64,000 nucleotides of DNA from Bacteroidales bacterium UBA3843 (lineage in GTDB: Bacteria; Bacteroidota; Bacteroidia; Bacteroidales; Paludibacteraceae), in assembly GCA_002392745.1 (NCBI GenBank), contig DGHR01000003.1:186001-250000 (forward strand). Reading direction: 5' to 3'. The notes below the pieces were generated by a model. The model was not told the DNA's origin, did not search any database, and saw only the letters and a program-made list of their open reading frames with translations. Of the stretch, positions 32,512 to 40,599 are shown in pieces. Within the stretch, counting starts at the first letter, position 1. Every line of letters starts with the position of its first letter. Made by a program: the position numbers and the translations under genes.

Positions 32512-33426
32512 ATGAAAAAATTTAAGTATATCACATTGGCTTTGCTGGGCGGACTGCTGATTTTCTCTCCGGCGATGATGGCTAAGGTACAGGGCGATCG
32601 CATTGTTTGGTCCGAGAGGCAGAGCAAAAAGACCGGTTTGTACACCACGAAAAACTACTTTGTAACCAACGGTGTAAGCTTGAGTTTTAACGCCATGTAT
32701 TATTTCGGCGACGTAGATAATATGGGCGTGGCTTTCAACGGCGGTTTTAACAAAGAGAACGTAAGCTACGGCGGTTCGTTCGTTTTCGGCTACCTGATGC
32801 CGGTCGGTAACCATTGTAACATGCGTTACACCCTGATGGGAGGAACGCTTCGCGGTAACAACAAGGAGAAATTTGACAAACTGACCAAACCGCGCGATGA
32901 CTACCGTAAGTTCCAGTCGGTGATTATTCAGCCGGCTGTCGGCGTAGAATACTACCCCTTCAGCAATGCCGGATTCTATCTGTACGGAGGTATAGCCCTG
33001 ACCGCAAGTATCATCACCAACTATGAGTTCTATTATTATTACAGCGCCCCGCAAGGCCGTGTTCGGGCAGACGAACCTCTGTCCGGCAAGACGTTCGGTT
33101 TCCTGCCGATGATTCAGTTGGGTTTGGGATACAGTTTCCGTCTGTCACAATCATGGAACCTCAGCCTGGAGTTCATGATACAAGAGGGTCTGATAGATAC
33201 CCACTACATGAACCTGGACGCTTGGCCTCTGGCCGGTTCGCAGAACAACAAGAATATCGCTTTGGGTAATAGTTTCGGAACATGGGTGGATGAAGAAGGC
33301 AAGAAGCATATCCACTGGAACGACGGATGGTTCCAACTGGGTATTACCATTTCGTACCGCTGGCGCAACTGCGAGCACTGCCGCATCCTGAACAACTACT
33401 CGAACGTAAGAGGCCGCCGCAGATAA
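32512..33426 (+). CDS. Outer-membrane beta-barrel protein, function unknown
   Basis: Seen: 304 residues from the ATG at 32512; an earlier in-frame ATG at 32443 lies before the promoter and is rejected. A signal peptide (MKKFKYITLALLGGLLIFSP, then AMMAK) is followed by alternating strands rich in Tyr, Gly and Phe: GVSLSFNAMYYFGDVDN, YGGSFVFGYLMPVG, GVEYYPFSNAGFYLYGG, FLPMIQLGLGYSFRLSQSW, FQLGITISYRW. This is the pattern of a small barrel of the Bacteroidetes outer membrane. The end is basic (NVRGRRR), not an aromatic residue. No specific family is recognised; it stands alone between a tRNA and converging genes. Confidence 0.75.
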   Translation: MKKFKYITLALLGGLLIFSPAMMAKVQGDRIVWSERQSKKTGLYTTKNYFVTNGVSLSFNAMYYFGDVDNMGVAFNGGFNKENVSYGGSFVFGYLMPVGNHCNMRYTLMGGTLRGNNKEKFDKLTKPRDDYRKFQSVIIQPAVGVEYYPFSNAGFYLYGGIALTASIITNYEFYYYYSAPQGRVRADEPLSGKTFGFLPMIQLGLGYSFRLSQSWNLSLEFMIQEGLIDTHYMNLDAWPLAGSQNNKNIALGNSFGTWVDEEGKKHIHWNDGWFQLGITISYRWRNCEHCRILNNYSNVRGRRR

Positions 33427-33483
33427 ACAATCGCGGTATCAAGCCCCTACTCTTTTATTCGAAGACCTACTCTATAAAATATC

Positions 33484-33513
33484 ACGGCGCGCATGTACGT
33501 ACATGCGCGCCGT
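33484..33513. terminator. 30-bp perfect palindrome between converging genes
   Basis: The two 15-base halves (first half ACGGCGCGCATGTAC) are exact complements with no spacer. It lies between the barrel gene and the converging gene at 33536, so a two-way terminator is the simplest role, although no T-run follows. Confidence 0.65.
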
Positions 33514-33535
33514 TGTCGTTTACCTACCCGGCGGA

Positions 33536-34192
33536 TTATTTTTCCGTGGGCTCTTTAGGCTTCACGGTGCCCGTCTCTGCACATTCGACCAGATTGTCCA
33601 GGATGGTTGCAAATCGCCAGCGGATGGCGTTGTTCCATGTCTTGTCCGAGATGAAAGCGGAGAGCACTTTGCCGAACACCAGGCTGAACTCGTAATGCAC
33701 ACGTGTCTGGTTTTCAGAGACAGGCTCCATGCGCAGCACAAAATCCCCGCCCTCCAGTATCGAACCGCTATAGGTGGCAGTCATATGGGCAGTCAGCGGA
33801 TAGCGGGCATTGGCCGGACGGGTCAAGCGGTACTTGGTTCCGAGGTGCTGGTTCTTCCACCAACGGACTCCTAACACATAGATATCAATCGCCACGTCAC
33901 CCGTCTTGTTCTCCGGATCATAAGCCCGGTCTTTGTATCTGAGCTGGATGGCATCGCGGCTTTCCTTGGTTTTGGCATCGGCTATTTCCTTTTCGCCCAA
34001 ACCGAGATATGCCCATTCGAAGAGCGAATCGGGGCATGCCTGGAACTGATAGCAGAAACGGTTGGCAACCTGCAGCATCTTCTGCAACGGTGCATTGCAA
34101 ACGGTGTCAATGACCACTTCTCGTTTTTGCGGACGCGCCAATACGGCCGTGGCTGTCAGTAGCAGCAACGCTATAAGGTGGATTCTTCTCAT
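33536..34192 (-). CDS. Exported protein, possibly SRPBCC-like, function unknown
   Basis: Seen: 218 residues. Signal peptide at about 1-19 (MRRIHLIALLLLTATAVLAR). The mature part has Cys pairs near 30 and 47-53 and a C-terminal half of alternating strands ending in a long helix (ALRMEP-type strand, RVHYEFSLVFGKVLSAF, then WNNAIRWRFATILDNLVE). This layout is like the START/SRPBCC fold, but that is an inference from pattern only. The last residues are charged (KPKEPTEK). It lies 4 bp downstream of the Dabb gene and probably shares its transcript. Confidence 0.6.
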   Translation of the reverse strand: MRRIHLIALLLLTATAVLARPQKREVVIDTVCNAPLQKMLQVANRFCYQFQACPDSLFEWAYLGLGEKEIADAKTKESRDAIQLRYKDRAYDPENKTGDVAIDIYVLGVRWWKNQHLGTKYRLTRPANARYPLTAHMTATYSGSILEGGDFVLRMEPVSENQTRVHYEFSLVFGKVLSAFISDKTWNNAIRWRFATILDNLVECAETGTVKPKEPTEK

Positions 34193-34196
34193 CGTC

Positions 34197-34502
34197 TTAA
34201 TACTCGTAATCGATACATGTTCGCAATTCGGTATTGGGGCGCACTACGCCGTCAGCGACAGCCACATGCGCCGGATGGACCGCATATCCGCGAAGTGCTT
34301 CGGGCGATTCGAGCGTAGAGTCCAGCATGATATCCGCGTTGCTGCTGTCCAGCCTGCCGTCTATCTGCACATGGATATCTACCAGCCCCGGCACGCGGCC
34401 TTTCAGACTCTCCAAACCCTGTTTGATAGCGAGCGCTTTCGCCCGTTTGTCCTCTGCGCTCAACTCAGCGCGCAGACGCCATAGAATGATGTGTTTTACC
34501 AT
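34197..34502 (-). CDS. Dabb (stress-responsive alpha/beta barrel) domain protein
   Basis: Seen: 101 residues. It begins MVKHIILWRL, the strand that opens the Dabb domain, then a helix (RAKALAIKQGLESL), VDIHVQIDGRLDSSNADIML and LRGYAVHPAHVAVADGVV, the conserved His-containing end. Known: Dabb proteins are small dimeric ferredoxin-like folds; roles range from stress response to small-molecule cyclisation, and for this form nothing is known. It lies between a PfkB kinase and an exported protein, all minus strand. Confidence 0.88.
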   Translation of the reverse strand: MVKHIILWRLRAELSAEDKRAKALAIKQGLESLKGRVPGLVDIHVQIDGRLDSSNADIMLDSTLESPEALRGYAVHPAHVAVADGVVRPNTELRTCIDYEY

Positions 34503-34547
34503 AAAAAACTATGTTCTTGTTTCTTTGTTTTACGCTATTCGGTATAT

Positions 34548-35453
34548 TTATTTGCTGTAGGTATTTTCGGAAATCAGTTCATTCACGAGCCGGTCGCTGA
34601 TGTTATTCCCCAGCTGGCGGCATACATCCTGGCTCCAGCGCTGCGCCATAGCGATGCGGGAAGCCTCGTCGCCGGTGCCCTTCAGCAGGGCGTAGATATA
34701 TCCTGCATTGAAATTATCTCCTGCCCCAACCGTGCTGACCGTATCAATCGGCGCTACGGGATACTCGCTGCATCCATCCGGCGTATAGACCCGTATGGCG
34801 CGTGCTCCGTCGGTCAGAATCAGCCGCGGACACAACGGCCGGACTTTCTGATAAACCGCCTCGCCGTCGGAAAGGCCGTACAGATAGGTAAAATCCTCGG
34901 TCGAACCGCGTACGATAGTTGAGAGGCGCATGTTCTCCTCTATATTCGGCAGCACTTGCGGCAGGTCTGCGATATGGGGTTTGCGGAAATTGATGTCGTA
35001 ATAAAGCCACGCACCGGCTTCGCGCGCCTGACGCAACAACGGTCCCACCACCGGACGGATAGCGGGATTGATGGCAAAAAACGAGCCGAAGAGCACCACA
35101 TCCTCTGCCGTAAGGACGGGTAATCGGCCGTCGAGCGAGACAGACGCATGGTCCTTGTAGAACGTGTATTGCGCATCGTTGTTATCGTCCAGAAAAGCCA
35201 GCGAGATATGCGATTTGGTATTTGCGTGGCGGCAGACAAAATCATCACTCACACCATTGTCACGCAGGAAACGGCATATGATATCCCCTATATGGTCGTC
35301 TCCGGCTTCGGTCACTATAGCGCAGGGTACGCCGGCGCGGCCGAGAGATACCATGCTATTGAACGTCGAGCCGCCGGGAACGGCTTTCTGTGGCTGGTCG
35401 TTCTTGAAGAGGATATCCAGCACTGTTTCTCCTATGCCTATAACGCGACGCAT
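34548..35453 (-). CDS. PfkB-family carbohydrate kinase (fructokinase-like)
   Basis: Phosphorylates a sugar with ATP. Seen: 301 residues. N-terminal VIGIGETVLDILF and PGGSTFNSMVSLGRAG are the substrate-side motifs; STVGAGDNFNAGYIYAL near 250-266 is the PfkB signature 2 with the catalytic aspartate. Overall build fits fructokinase/ribokinase enzymes of Bacteroidales. The sugar cannot be told apart from sequence; fructose is the usual guess. It lies 6 bp after menG in transcription order. Confidence 0.87.
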   Translation of the reverse strand: MRRVIGIGETVLDILFKNDQPQKAVPGGSTFNSMVSLGRAGVPCAIVTEAGDDHIGDIICRFLRDNGVSDDFVCRHANTKSHISLAFLDDNNDAQYTFYKDHASVSLDGRLPVLTAEDVVLFGSFFAINPAIRPVVGPLLRQAREAGAWLYYDINFRKPHIADLPQVLPNIEENMRLSTIVRGSTEDFTYLYGLSDGEAVYQKVRPLCPRLILTDGARAIRVYTPDGCSEYPVAPIDTVSTVGAGDNFNAGYIYALLKGTGDEASRIAMAQRWSQDVCRQLGNNISDRLVNELISENTYSK

Positions 35454-35458
35454 GAGTG

Positions 35459-36163
35459 TTAATGTTTGATAGCAGTATAGATAGTGGCTATGCCGAATGT
35501 GAGCGGTGTGAAGTGCTCGTCCGAGAATCCCGCATCGTGCAGGTGCTGGGCAAAACTCTCGCCCCAGCAGAACGATTTGACCGAACGGTTGAGATAGGTA
35601 TATGCCGTTTTGTCGCGGCTGACCAGACGGCCGATAAACGGCAGTATATGCGTGAAATACAGGTCGTAAATCCAGCGTATAATGCGGTTGGAGGGATAAG
35701 AGAACTCCAGAATCGTGACCTGTCCGCCGGGTTTGAGCACCCTGTACATCTCGCGCATACCGGCATCCAAATCGCTGAAATTACGGCATCCGAAAGCACA
35801 GGTCACTCCGTCGTAACTGTTATCGGCAAAAGGCATCTGCTGTGCATTGCCGTATATCAGTTCCACCGAAGAGCAGTCATCGGTACGGAAAAAACGGTTT
35901 ATCTTCTCTTCGCCGATGCGCATCATCTCTGTCGAGAGGTCTATTCCCGTCACCTGTTCCGCTTTGCCGCGGCGGAGCATTTCGATGGTCAGGTCGGCAG
36001 TGCCGACAGCCACATCCAGCACATGCTTGGCAGGCGCCATGGCGGCTGCCGTTTTCCGACGCCAACGCCTGTCGATATTCAGCGACAGACCATGGTTCAG
36101 ACCGTCGTATGTTGCTGCAATACGGTCGAACAGCGAGCCTATATGTTGCTTCTCATTCTCCAT
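35459..36163 (-). CDS. menG: Demethylmenaquinone methyltransferase
   Basis: Last step of menaquinone synthesis: methylates demethylmenaquinone with S-adenosylmethionine. Seen: 234 residues. FDRIAATYDGLNHGLSLNIDRRWRR in part is the UbiE signature, with VLDVAVGTADLTIEM as the SAM site (about 48-62), ACDFGCRNFSD-like AFGCRNFSDLDAGMREMYRVLKPGG (about 110-134) and ILEFSYPSN. Matches the UbiE/MenG family in length and motifs; since Bacteroidales use menaquinone, MenG is the better name (ubiE is a synonym for the shared family). It begins next to the stop of the TonB-like gene and reads the same way. Confidence 0.93.
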   Translation of the reverse strand: MENEKQHIGSLFDRIAATYDGLNHGLSLNIDRRWRRKTAAAMAPAKHVLDVAVGTADLTIEMLRRGKAEQVTGIDLSTEMMRIGEEKINRFFRTDDCSSVELIYGNAQQMPFADNSYDGVTCAFGCRNFSDLDAGMREMYRVLKPGGQVTILEFSYPSNRIIRWIYDLYFTHILPFIGRLVSRDKTAYTYLNRSVKSFCWGESFAQHLHDAGFSDEHFTPLTFGIATIYTAIKH

Positions 36164-36619
36164 CTACGGGTTAGGAGTTGCGGTTTCGGGGTACTTGAAA
36201 TGTATCGGCACGGTATATGTGGAGGCCATATATATTCTTCCTTGCGGGGAATAGCGCCATGCCGGTTTCCATGGTGGCAGCATGCTGATTACGCGCACTG
36301 CCTCTGCGTCAAACGGTTCGTAGCCGCTGGACTGATGAACGCGTACACTGTCCACATGCCCGTCTTTGGCCACTCTGAAGCGCACTACCACACGGCCTTC
36401 CAGATGTTTTTCTTTGGCATCTTGCGGATAAGTGATACTGTCGTGCAGGAACTGCCATAAGGCCCTCGTACCTCCGATATATTCAGCCGGGCCGTCCAAT
36501 ATAGGCCATGCGAGCATGTCCTGTTCCAGCGTCCTCTCTTGCGCACGCGCATGGTCTTGGGCGGACAGGCACACGCAGCAGAACACCAGACAGAGAATAT
36601 GACCGATACGTCTCATCAT
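36164..36619 (-). CDS. TonB C-terminal domain protein, exported
   Basis: Seen: 151 residues from the ATG pair at 36619/36616; a longer frame to 36676 includes the promoter. Signal-type N-terminus (RRIGHILCLVFCCVCLSAQ), a short linker, then a TonB C-terminal domain: GRVVVRFRVAKDGHVDSVRV, EPFDAEAVRVISMLPPWKPA, YTVPIHFKYP. Full TonB proteins have an N-terminal membrane anchor and a long Pro-rich arm to reach the outer membrane; both are missing. Inferred: a periplasmic TonB-fold protein, not a complete energy coupler. No exbB/exbD nearby. It directly precedes menG. Confidence 0.82.
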   Translation of the reverse strand: MMRRIGHILCLVFCCVCLSAQDHARAQERTLEQDMLAWPILDGPAEYIGGTRALWQFLHDSITYPQDAKEKHLEGRVVVRFRVAKDGHVDSVRVHQSSGYEPFDAEAVRVISMLPPWKPAWRYSPQGRIYMASTYTVPIHFKYPETATPNP

Positions 36620-36645
36620 GCCTATTTCCTTTTTTATTTCCGGCA

Positions 36646-36653
36646 CAAAGGTA
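36646..36653 (-). promoter_or_regulatory. -7 promoter of the TonB-fold gene
   Basis: Minus strand reads TACCTTTG followed by TGCC, 27 bp before the ATG at 36619. Confidence 0.65.
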
Positions 36654-36712
36654 CTAAAAAAAATCGACATACACAAACATATGCCGATTTTTTGTTACAG
36701 GAAATCCAAAAT

Positions 36713-37585
36713 TCATTTCACAACCGCCCCTTGCGCAGTATATGTTTTGTCGTTTCGGAGGATGAGAAGCTGTCCGTCGCGAAGCATTTTGGTACATTGT
36801 ACTTGGTCACTTGGAACTTCGCCTATGGCCTCTGTCCCGTCGTAGTCTCTCACCAATCGGACCGAGCGGCCGATGTAGCGGTCATAAACACCGGTGTTGG
36901 TACTCCCCTGAACGAACTCCATTCTGAGTGCGAATGCCGAATAACTCGGAGTGGCCGACCAATAGTCTCCTTGGTTATCCACCTCCTTCACATCTTTTCC
37001 GTCACGGACACCCGCAGCAGGAAAGAACACAGCTCCCGCTTGCTCCATGATATTCCACTCGGCCTCCGAGTACATATTCACCTCCCATTTGTCCGGCGAG
37101 GGATTGAAGCTCACCCCGTCTGGCAGCGTCCAATCGTCCGGGAGAAAAATATACCCGTGTACGCCGTTGACTGTAGCACTGCCTCGGCTGTCTCCGCTCC
37201 GGCTGTACACCAGGTAATTCCACTCTTCCTTGGTCGGCGTACGCCAAAGGTTGGCTTCATTACCGCCATTGCTAATAGCGTTAGCGCCCCAGTCGCTGAA
37301 GGCTGTGTAATCGTCGTTTGATTGGCTTGCGGCAGTCGGGTTGACACCAGTGCCCCAGCCGAACAGGTCTATCCAGCCGTTGTAATCGGCTGCGATGTGG
37401 GCATTGCCGGCTCCGATCATGTCATATTGGTGTTCTGCAAAACGCCACGTGTCCGTACCGGCTTGATACTGCAGATTGCCGGGAGCAAAAACAATCTTAC
37501 TGCCAGAAGGGATTTCAAAGACACCTACTGCACTTGCCTGCAAACAGAGAACTGCTGCAATAAATAAGGAATAAAACTTTTTCAT
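36713..37585 (-). CDS. Exported FISUMP/SUMF1-like domain protein with possible sorting tail
   Basis: Seen: 290 residues from the ATG at 37585 (the longer frame to 37645 contains the promoter). Signal peptide MKKFYSLFIAAVLCLQASA, then IVFAPGNLQYQAGTDTWRFAEHQYD, WIDLFGWGTG, ANLWRTPTKEEWNYL, GYIFLPDDWTLPDG and GDYWSATPS...AFALRME, the order of the FISUMP paralogous domain frequent in Bacteroidetes. The C-terminus (KMLRDGQLLILRNDKTYTAQG) looks like the short end of some T9SS type A tails; this last point is tentative. Function unknown; probably a surface or periplasmic protein. Confidence 0.75.
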   Translation of the reverse strand: MKKFYSLFIAAVLCLQASAVGVFEIPSGSKIVFAPGNLQYQAGTDTWRFAEHQYDMIGAGNAHIAADYNGWIDLFGWGTGVNPTAASQSNDDYTAFSDWGANAISNGGNEANLWRTPTKEEWNYLVYSRSGDSRGSATVNGVHGYIFLPDDWTLPDGVSFNPSPDKWEVNMYSEAEWNIMEQAGAVFFPAAGVRDGKDVKEVDNQGDYWSATPSYSAFALRMEFVQGSTNTGVYDRYIGRSVRLVRDYDGTEAIGEVPSDQVQCTKMLRDGQLLILRNDKTYTAQGAVVK

Positions 37586-37622
37586 ACTAAGTGAGTTTAT
37601 ATTGTTTTGAAGATTTCGCCGG

Positions 37623-37630
37623 CAAATGTA
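37623..37630 (-). promoter_or_regulatory. -7 promoter of the FISUMP gene
   Basis: Minus strand reads TACATTTG followed by CCGG, 38 bp before the ATG at 37585. Confidence 0.55.
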
Positions 37631-37704
37631 CAACAATTTTTGCATTTATGCAAATTTAGTCTATTTTTTAATACAAAAAATTTGGATATATGAAATTTTT
37701 GTTG

Positions 37705-37712
37705 TATATTTG
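37705..37712 (+). promoter_or_regulatory. Orphan -7 element in the 480-bp gap
   Basis: TATATTTG followed by CAG is a good promoter match. It is followed by GGAGG and an ATG at 37729 that opens only 20 codons, so its product is unclear. The gap 37586-38127 otherwise holds repeats and no supported gene before 38128. Confidence 0.45.
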
Positions 37713-37806
37713 CAGAAGATTTTGGAGGATGGAATCAAATACGGCTATACCTGCAAAATTCTTCTATTTTTTGTTTCCCGTAAGTTGCTGATTATCAGAC
37801 ATAGGA

Positions 37807-37948
37807 GCTCACGAGGTTCCTATAAGGTTCCTATGAACTTCCTATAAGGTTTATAGTTACCTACTTGGCGCATACAGAAATGGGCGACGTTTGGTAAAGA
37901 AGAAACAAAGAAGAGCTAAAAAGGGGCAAAGAAGAGCTAAAAAAAACG
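37807..37948. repeat. Repeat words GGTTCCTATAA and CAAAGAAGAGCTAAAAA in the gap
   Basis: GAGGTTCCTATAAGGTTCCT followed by a near-copy lies at 37812-37850, and CAAAGAAGAGCTAAAAA is present twice at 37907-37943. A hairpin GGGCGGG/CCCGCCC follows at 37951-37973. Confidence 0.55.
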
Positions 37949-38047
37949 AAGGGCGGGAGTTGGATGCCCGCCCCAAAACAGCGGAAGGGAACCAAACAGG
38001 ATTCCTGCAAAAAAGCCGGAGAACTTGCATGATTCAGAAAAAAGTGG

Positions 38048-38055
38048 TATCTTTG
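38048..38055 (+). promoter_or_regulatory. -7 promoter of the DUF4250 gene
   Basis: TATCTTTG followed by CAGCG, about 70 bp before the ATG at 38128. Confidence 0.65.
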
Positions 38056-38127
38056 CAGCGTAAATAGCCGAAAAGCAGTTTCGGACATTCCGATACATGC
38101 CGAAAGCAAATAGAAACAGGAGCAGAT

Positions 38128-38304
38128 ATGAATATACCTTCCAATCCCGATATGCTGGTCAGTTTCGTCAACATGAAGCTGCGCGACGAATACAGCTCGC
38201 TCGAAGAGCTGTGTGACAATCTGGACCTCAACATCGACGAACTATGCCAAAACCTGCAAAACGCAGGGTACACATACAGCCCGGAAGCCAGGCGTTTCTG
38301 GTAA
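38128..38304 (+). CDS. DUF4250 small protein
   Basis: Seen: 58 residues, starting MNIPSNPDMLVSFVNMKLRD and continuing with EYSSLEELCDNLDLNIDELC and ending GYTYSPEARRFW. This opening (NP-MLLSFVN-KLRD-Y-SL) is the signature I know from DUF4250, a family of about 60 residues in Bacteroidales and Firmicutes with no known function. The middle part looks like a helix-turn-helix (LEELCDNLDLNIDELCQNL), so nucleic-acid binding is possible but unproven. An AGGAG stretch lies 9 bases before the ATG and a promoter at 38048-38055. Confidence 0.85.
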   Translation: MNIPSNPDMLVSFVNMKLRDEYSSLEELCDNLDLNIDELCQNLQNAGYTYSPEARRFW

Positions 38305-38466
38305 TCCGGATGTTCTTTTCTGCCATTTTGGCAGTATTGTACAACTTGGTACGGAAGTTGAGATACACTATGTGACTGCCCTGCGGGGCAGTAAGGCCGC
38401 TACGCTGTAGGCCCAACGCAAGCGCCTGTTAGAAGATTAAGAACTATTTTAAAAACATTATATATT

Positions 38467-38742
38467 ATGAGTAAGATTCAACCATTAGCAGACCGCGTGC
38501 TGATTAAGCCCGCAGCTGCAGAAGAAAAAACAGTCGGCGGCATCATCATCCCCGACAGTGCCAAAGAGAAACCGCTCCACGGAGAAGTACTCGCCGTAGG
38601 CGAAGGAACCAAAGACGAAGCAATGGTACTCAAAGCCGGAGACCAGGTGCTCTACGGCAAATACGCAGGTACAGAACTGGAACTCGACGGCGAAAAATAC
38701 CTGATTATGCGCCAGAGCGACGTATTAGCAAAAGTGGAATAA
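38467..38742 (+). CDS. groES: Co-chaperonin GroES
   Basis: Forms the seven-membered lid of the GroEL chamber. Seen: 91 residues, normal length. IQPLADRVLIKPAAAEEKT opens the protein, GGIIIPDSAKEKP is the mobile loop (about 25-37), and VLYGKYAGTELELDGEKYLIM closes it. It lies 114 bp ahead of groEL. In the 162-bp gap upstream I see two hairpins (CTGCCA/TGGCAG at 38320-38334, CTGCCC/GGGCAG at 38376-38391) and no CIRCE element, so HrcA control is not indicated. Confidence 0.97.
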   Translation: MSKIQPLADRVLIKPAAAEEKTVGGIIIPDSAKEKPLHGEVLAVGEGTKDEAMVLKAGDQVLYGKYAGTELELDGEKYLIMRQSDVLAKVE

Positions 38743-38856
38743 AGACCGCTTCGTTAAAGGAATAAATACAAAAGACAAATATGAATCGACCGATAGTAAC
38801 AAGTCCATTGTCCTTCAGTGAACGAAGTGAACGGTCTTTAATCTTTAATCAAAACT

Positions 38857-40485
38857 ATGGCAAAAGATATTACGTATAATGTAGAGGCGCGCGAGGCGCT
38901 GAAGCGTGGCGTTGACCAACTGGCCGACGCAGTGAAAGTGACGCTCGGTCCGAAAGGCCGCAATGTCATCATCGATAAGAAATACGGAGCTCCGCATATC
39001 ACCAAAGACGGAGTGACGGTAGCCAAAGAAGTGGAACTGCAGGATGCAGCCGAGAACCTGGGTGCACAGCTCGTCAAGGAAGTGGCATCGAAGACCGGCG
39101 ACCAGGCCGGTGACGGTACAACGACCGCTACTGTGCTGGCACAAGCCATCATAGGCGTGGGTCTGAAGAACGTGACCGCAGGCGCCAACCCGCTGGACTT
39201 GAAACGCGGTATTGACAAAGCCGTAGCTGCCGTAGTAGCCGAGATTAAGAAGAACGCCGTGGTCGTAGGCAACGACTTCGACAAGATTGAGCAGGTAGCT
39301 ACCGTTTCCGCCAACAACGATGCTGAAATCGGCAAACTGATTGCCGACGCTATGCGCAAGGTCAGCAAAGACGGTGTCATCACCATCGGCGAGGCCAAGG
39401 GAATGGACACCACTATCGACGTGGTACAAGGTATGCAGTTCGACCGCGGCTATATCAGCCCGTATTTCGTAACGAACACCGAGACCATGCAGGTGGAGAT
39501 GGACAAACCGTACATCCTGATCTACGACAAGAAGATTTCGAACCTCAAGGAGTTGCTGCCTGTTCTCGAACCGGCCGTACAGAGCGGACGTCCGTTGCTG
39601 ATTATCGCCGAGGATGTGGACAGCGAAGCGCTGACCGCACTGGTGGTCAACCGTCTGCGTGCACAACTGAAAATCTGCGCCGTGAAGGCTCCGGGCTTCG
39701 GCGACCGCCGCAAAGAGATGCTCGAGGATATCGCCATCCTGACCGGAGGTACTGTCATCAGCGAGGAGAAAGGTATCAAACTGGAGCAGGCCACGCTTGA
39801 CATGCTCGGTACCGCAGAGACCATCACTGTCAGCAAGGACAACACCACTATCGTCAACGGCGCCGGCAACAAAGAGGCTATCGCAGCCCGCGTAGCACAG
39901 ATCAAGGCGCAAATCACCGCCACCAAGTCGACCTATGACAAAGAGAAACTGCAGGAGCGTCTGGCCAAACTCGCCGGAGGCGTTGCCCAACTGAATGTAG
40001 GTGCTGCCAGCGAGGTGGAGATGAAAGAGAAGAAAGACCGCGTGGACGACGCGTTGAGCGCAACACGTGCGGCTATCGAAGAAGGTGTTGTTCCCGGCGG
40101 AGGCGTGATGTATATCCGTGCACAGAAAGCCCTGGAGGGTCTCAAAGGCGAGAACGAGGACGAGCAGACCGGTATCGAGATTGTACGCCGTGCCATTGAG
40201 GAACCGCTCCGCCAGATTGTAGCCAACGCCGGCAAGGAAGGCGCTGTCGTAGTGGACAAAGTGCGCGCAGGAAAAGCCGACTTCGGCTACAACGCACGCA
40301 AGGACGTATACGAGAACCTCTTCGAAGCAGGAGTGGTGGATCCCGCCAAGGTAACGCGTGTAGCACTGGAGAACGCCGCTTCCGTAGCCGGTATGTTCCT
40401 CACTACCGAGTGCGTCATCGTGGACCATCCCGAGGAGCATCCCGCACCTGCAATGCCTGCCGGAGGCATGGGCGGAATGATGTAA
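38857..40485 (+). CDS. groEL: Chaperonin GroEL
   Basis: ATP-driven protein-folding cage of the cytoplasm. Seen: 542 residues. VTLGPKGRNVIIDKKYGAP, AGDGTTTATVLAQAII (ATP site, Asp-Gly-Thr-Thr about 85-90), the apical FDRGYISPYFVTN, and the C-terminal GGMGGMM tail are all canonical. Its length equals the family norm. It follows groES and ends before a strong terminator. The gap between groES and groEL (38743-38856) holds a short stretch of repeat-like words (CTTTAATCTTTAATC) and no clear extra promoter. Confidence 0.98.
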   Translation: MAKDITYNVEAREALKRGVDQLADAVKVTLGPKGRNVIIDKKYGAPHITKDGVTVAKEVELQDAAENLGAQLVKEVASKTGDQAGDGTTTATVLAQAIIGVGLKNVTAGANPLDLKRGIDKAVAAVVAEIKKNAVVVGNDFDKIEQVATVSANNDAEIGKLIADAMRKVSKDGVITIGEAKGMDTTIDVVQGMQFDRGYISPYFVTNTETMQVEMDKPYILIYDKKISNLKELLPVLEPAVQSGRPLLIIAEDVDSEALTALVVNRLRAQLKICAVKAPGFGDRRKEMLEDIAILTGGTVISEEKGIKLEQATLDMLGTAETITVSKDNTTIVNGAGNKEAIAARVAQIKAQITATKSTYDKEKLQERLAKLAGGVAQLNVGAASEVEMKEKKDRVDDALSATRAAIEEGVVPGGGVMYIRAQKALEGLKGENEDEQTGIEIVRRAIEEPLRQIVANAGKEGAVVVDKVRAGKADFGYNARKDVYENLFEAGVVDPAKVTRVALENAASVAGMFLTTECVIVDHPEEHPAPAMPAGGMGGMM

Positions 40486-40541
40486 TCGCGTTCGGCAAAC
40501 GGGATGCGGAAACCAACCCGTTCAGCGCTGACCGACGGAAA

Positions 40542-40579
40542 AGAGAAACGACCTTCGAAAACCGAAGGCCGTTTCTCTT
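40542..40579. terminator. Two-way terminator between groEL and dnaA
   Basis: Stem AGAGAAACG-CCTTCG pairs with CGAAGG-CGTTTCTCT with one unpaired base on each side, and A/T runs flank it on both strands. It separates converging groEL and dnaA. Confidence 0.9.
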
Positions 40580-40599
40580 TTATATGAACAAGAAATTTA

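Noticed and set aside
38305..38466. CIRCE (HrcA) operator upstream of groES
   Set aside because: I looked for TTAGCACTC-N9-GAGTGCTAA and saw only unrelated GC-rich hairpins.
38845..40440. A 531-codon minus-strand frame opposite groEL
   Set aside because: Shadow of groEL; no start signal, promoter or family features of its own.
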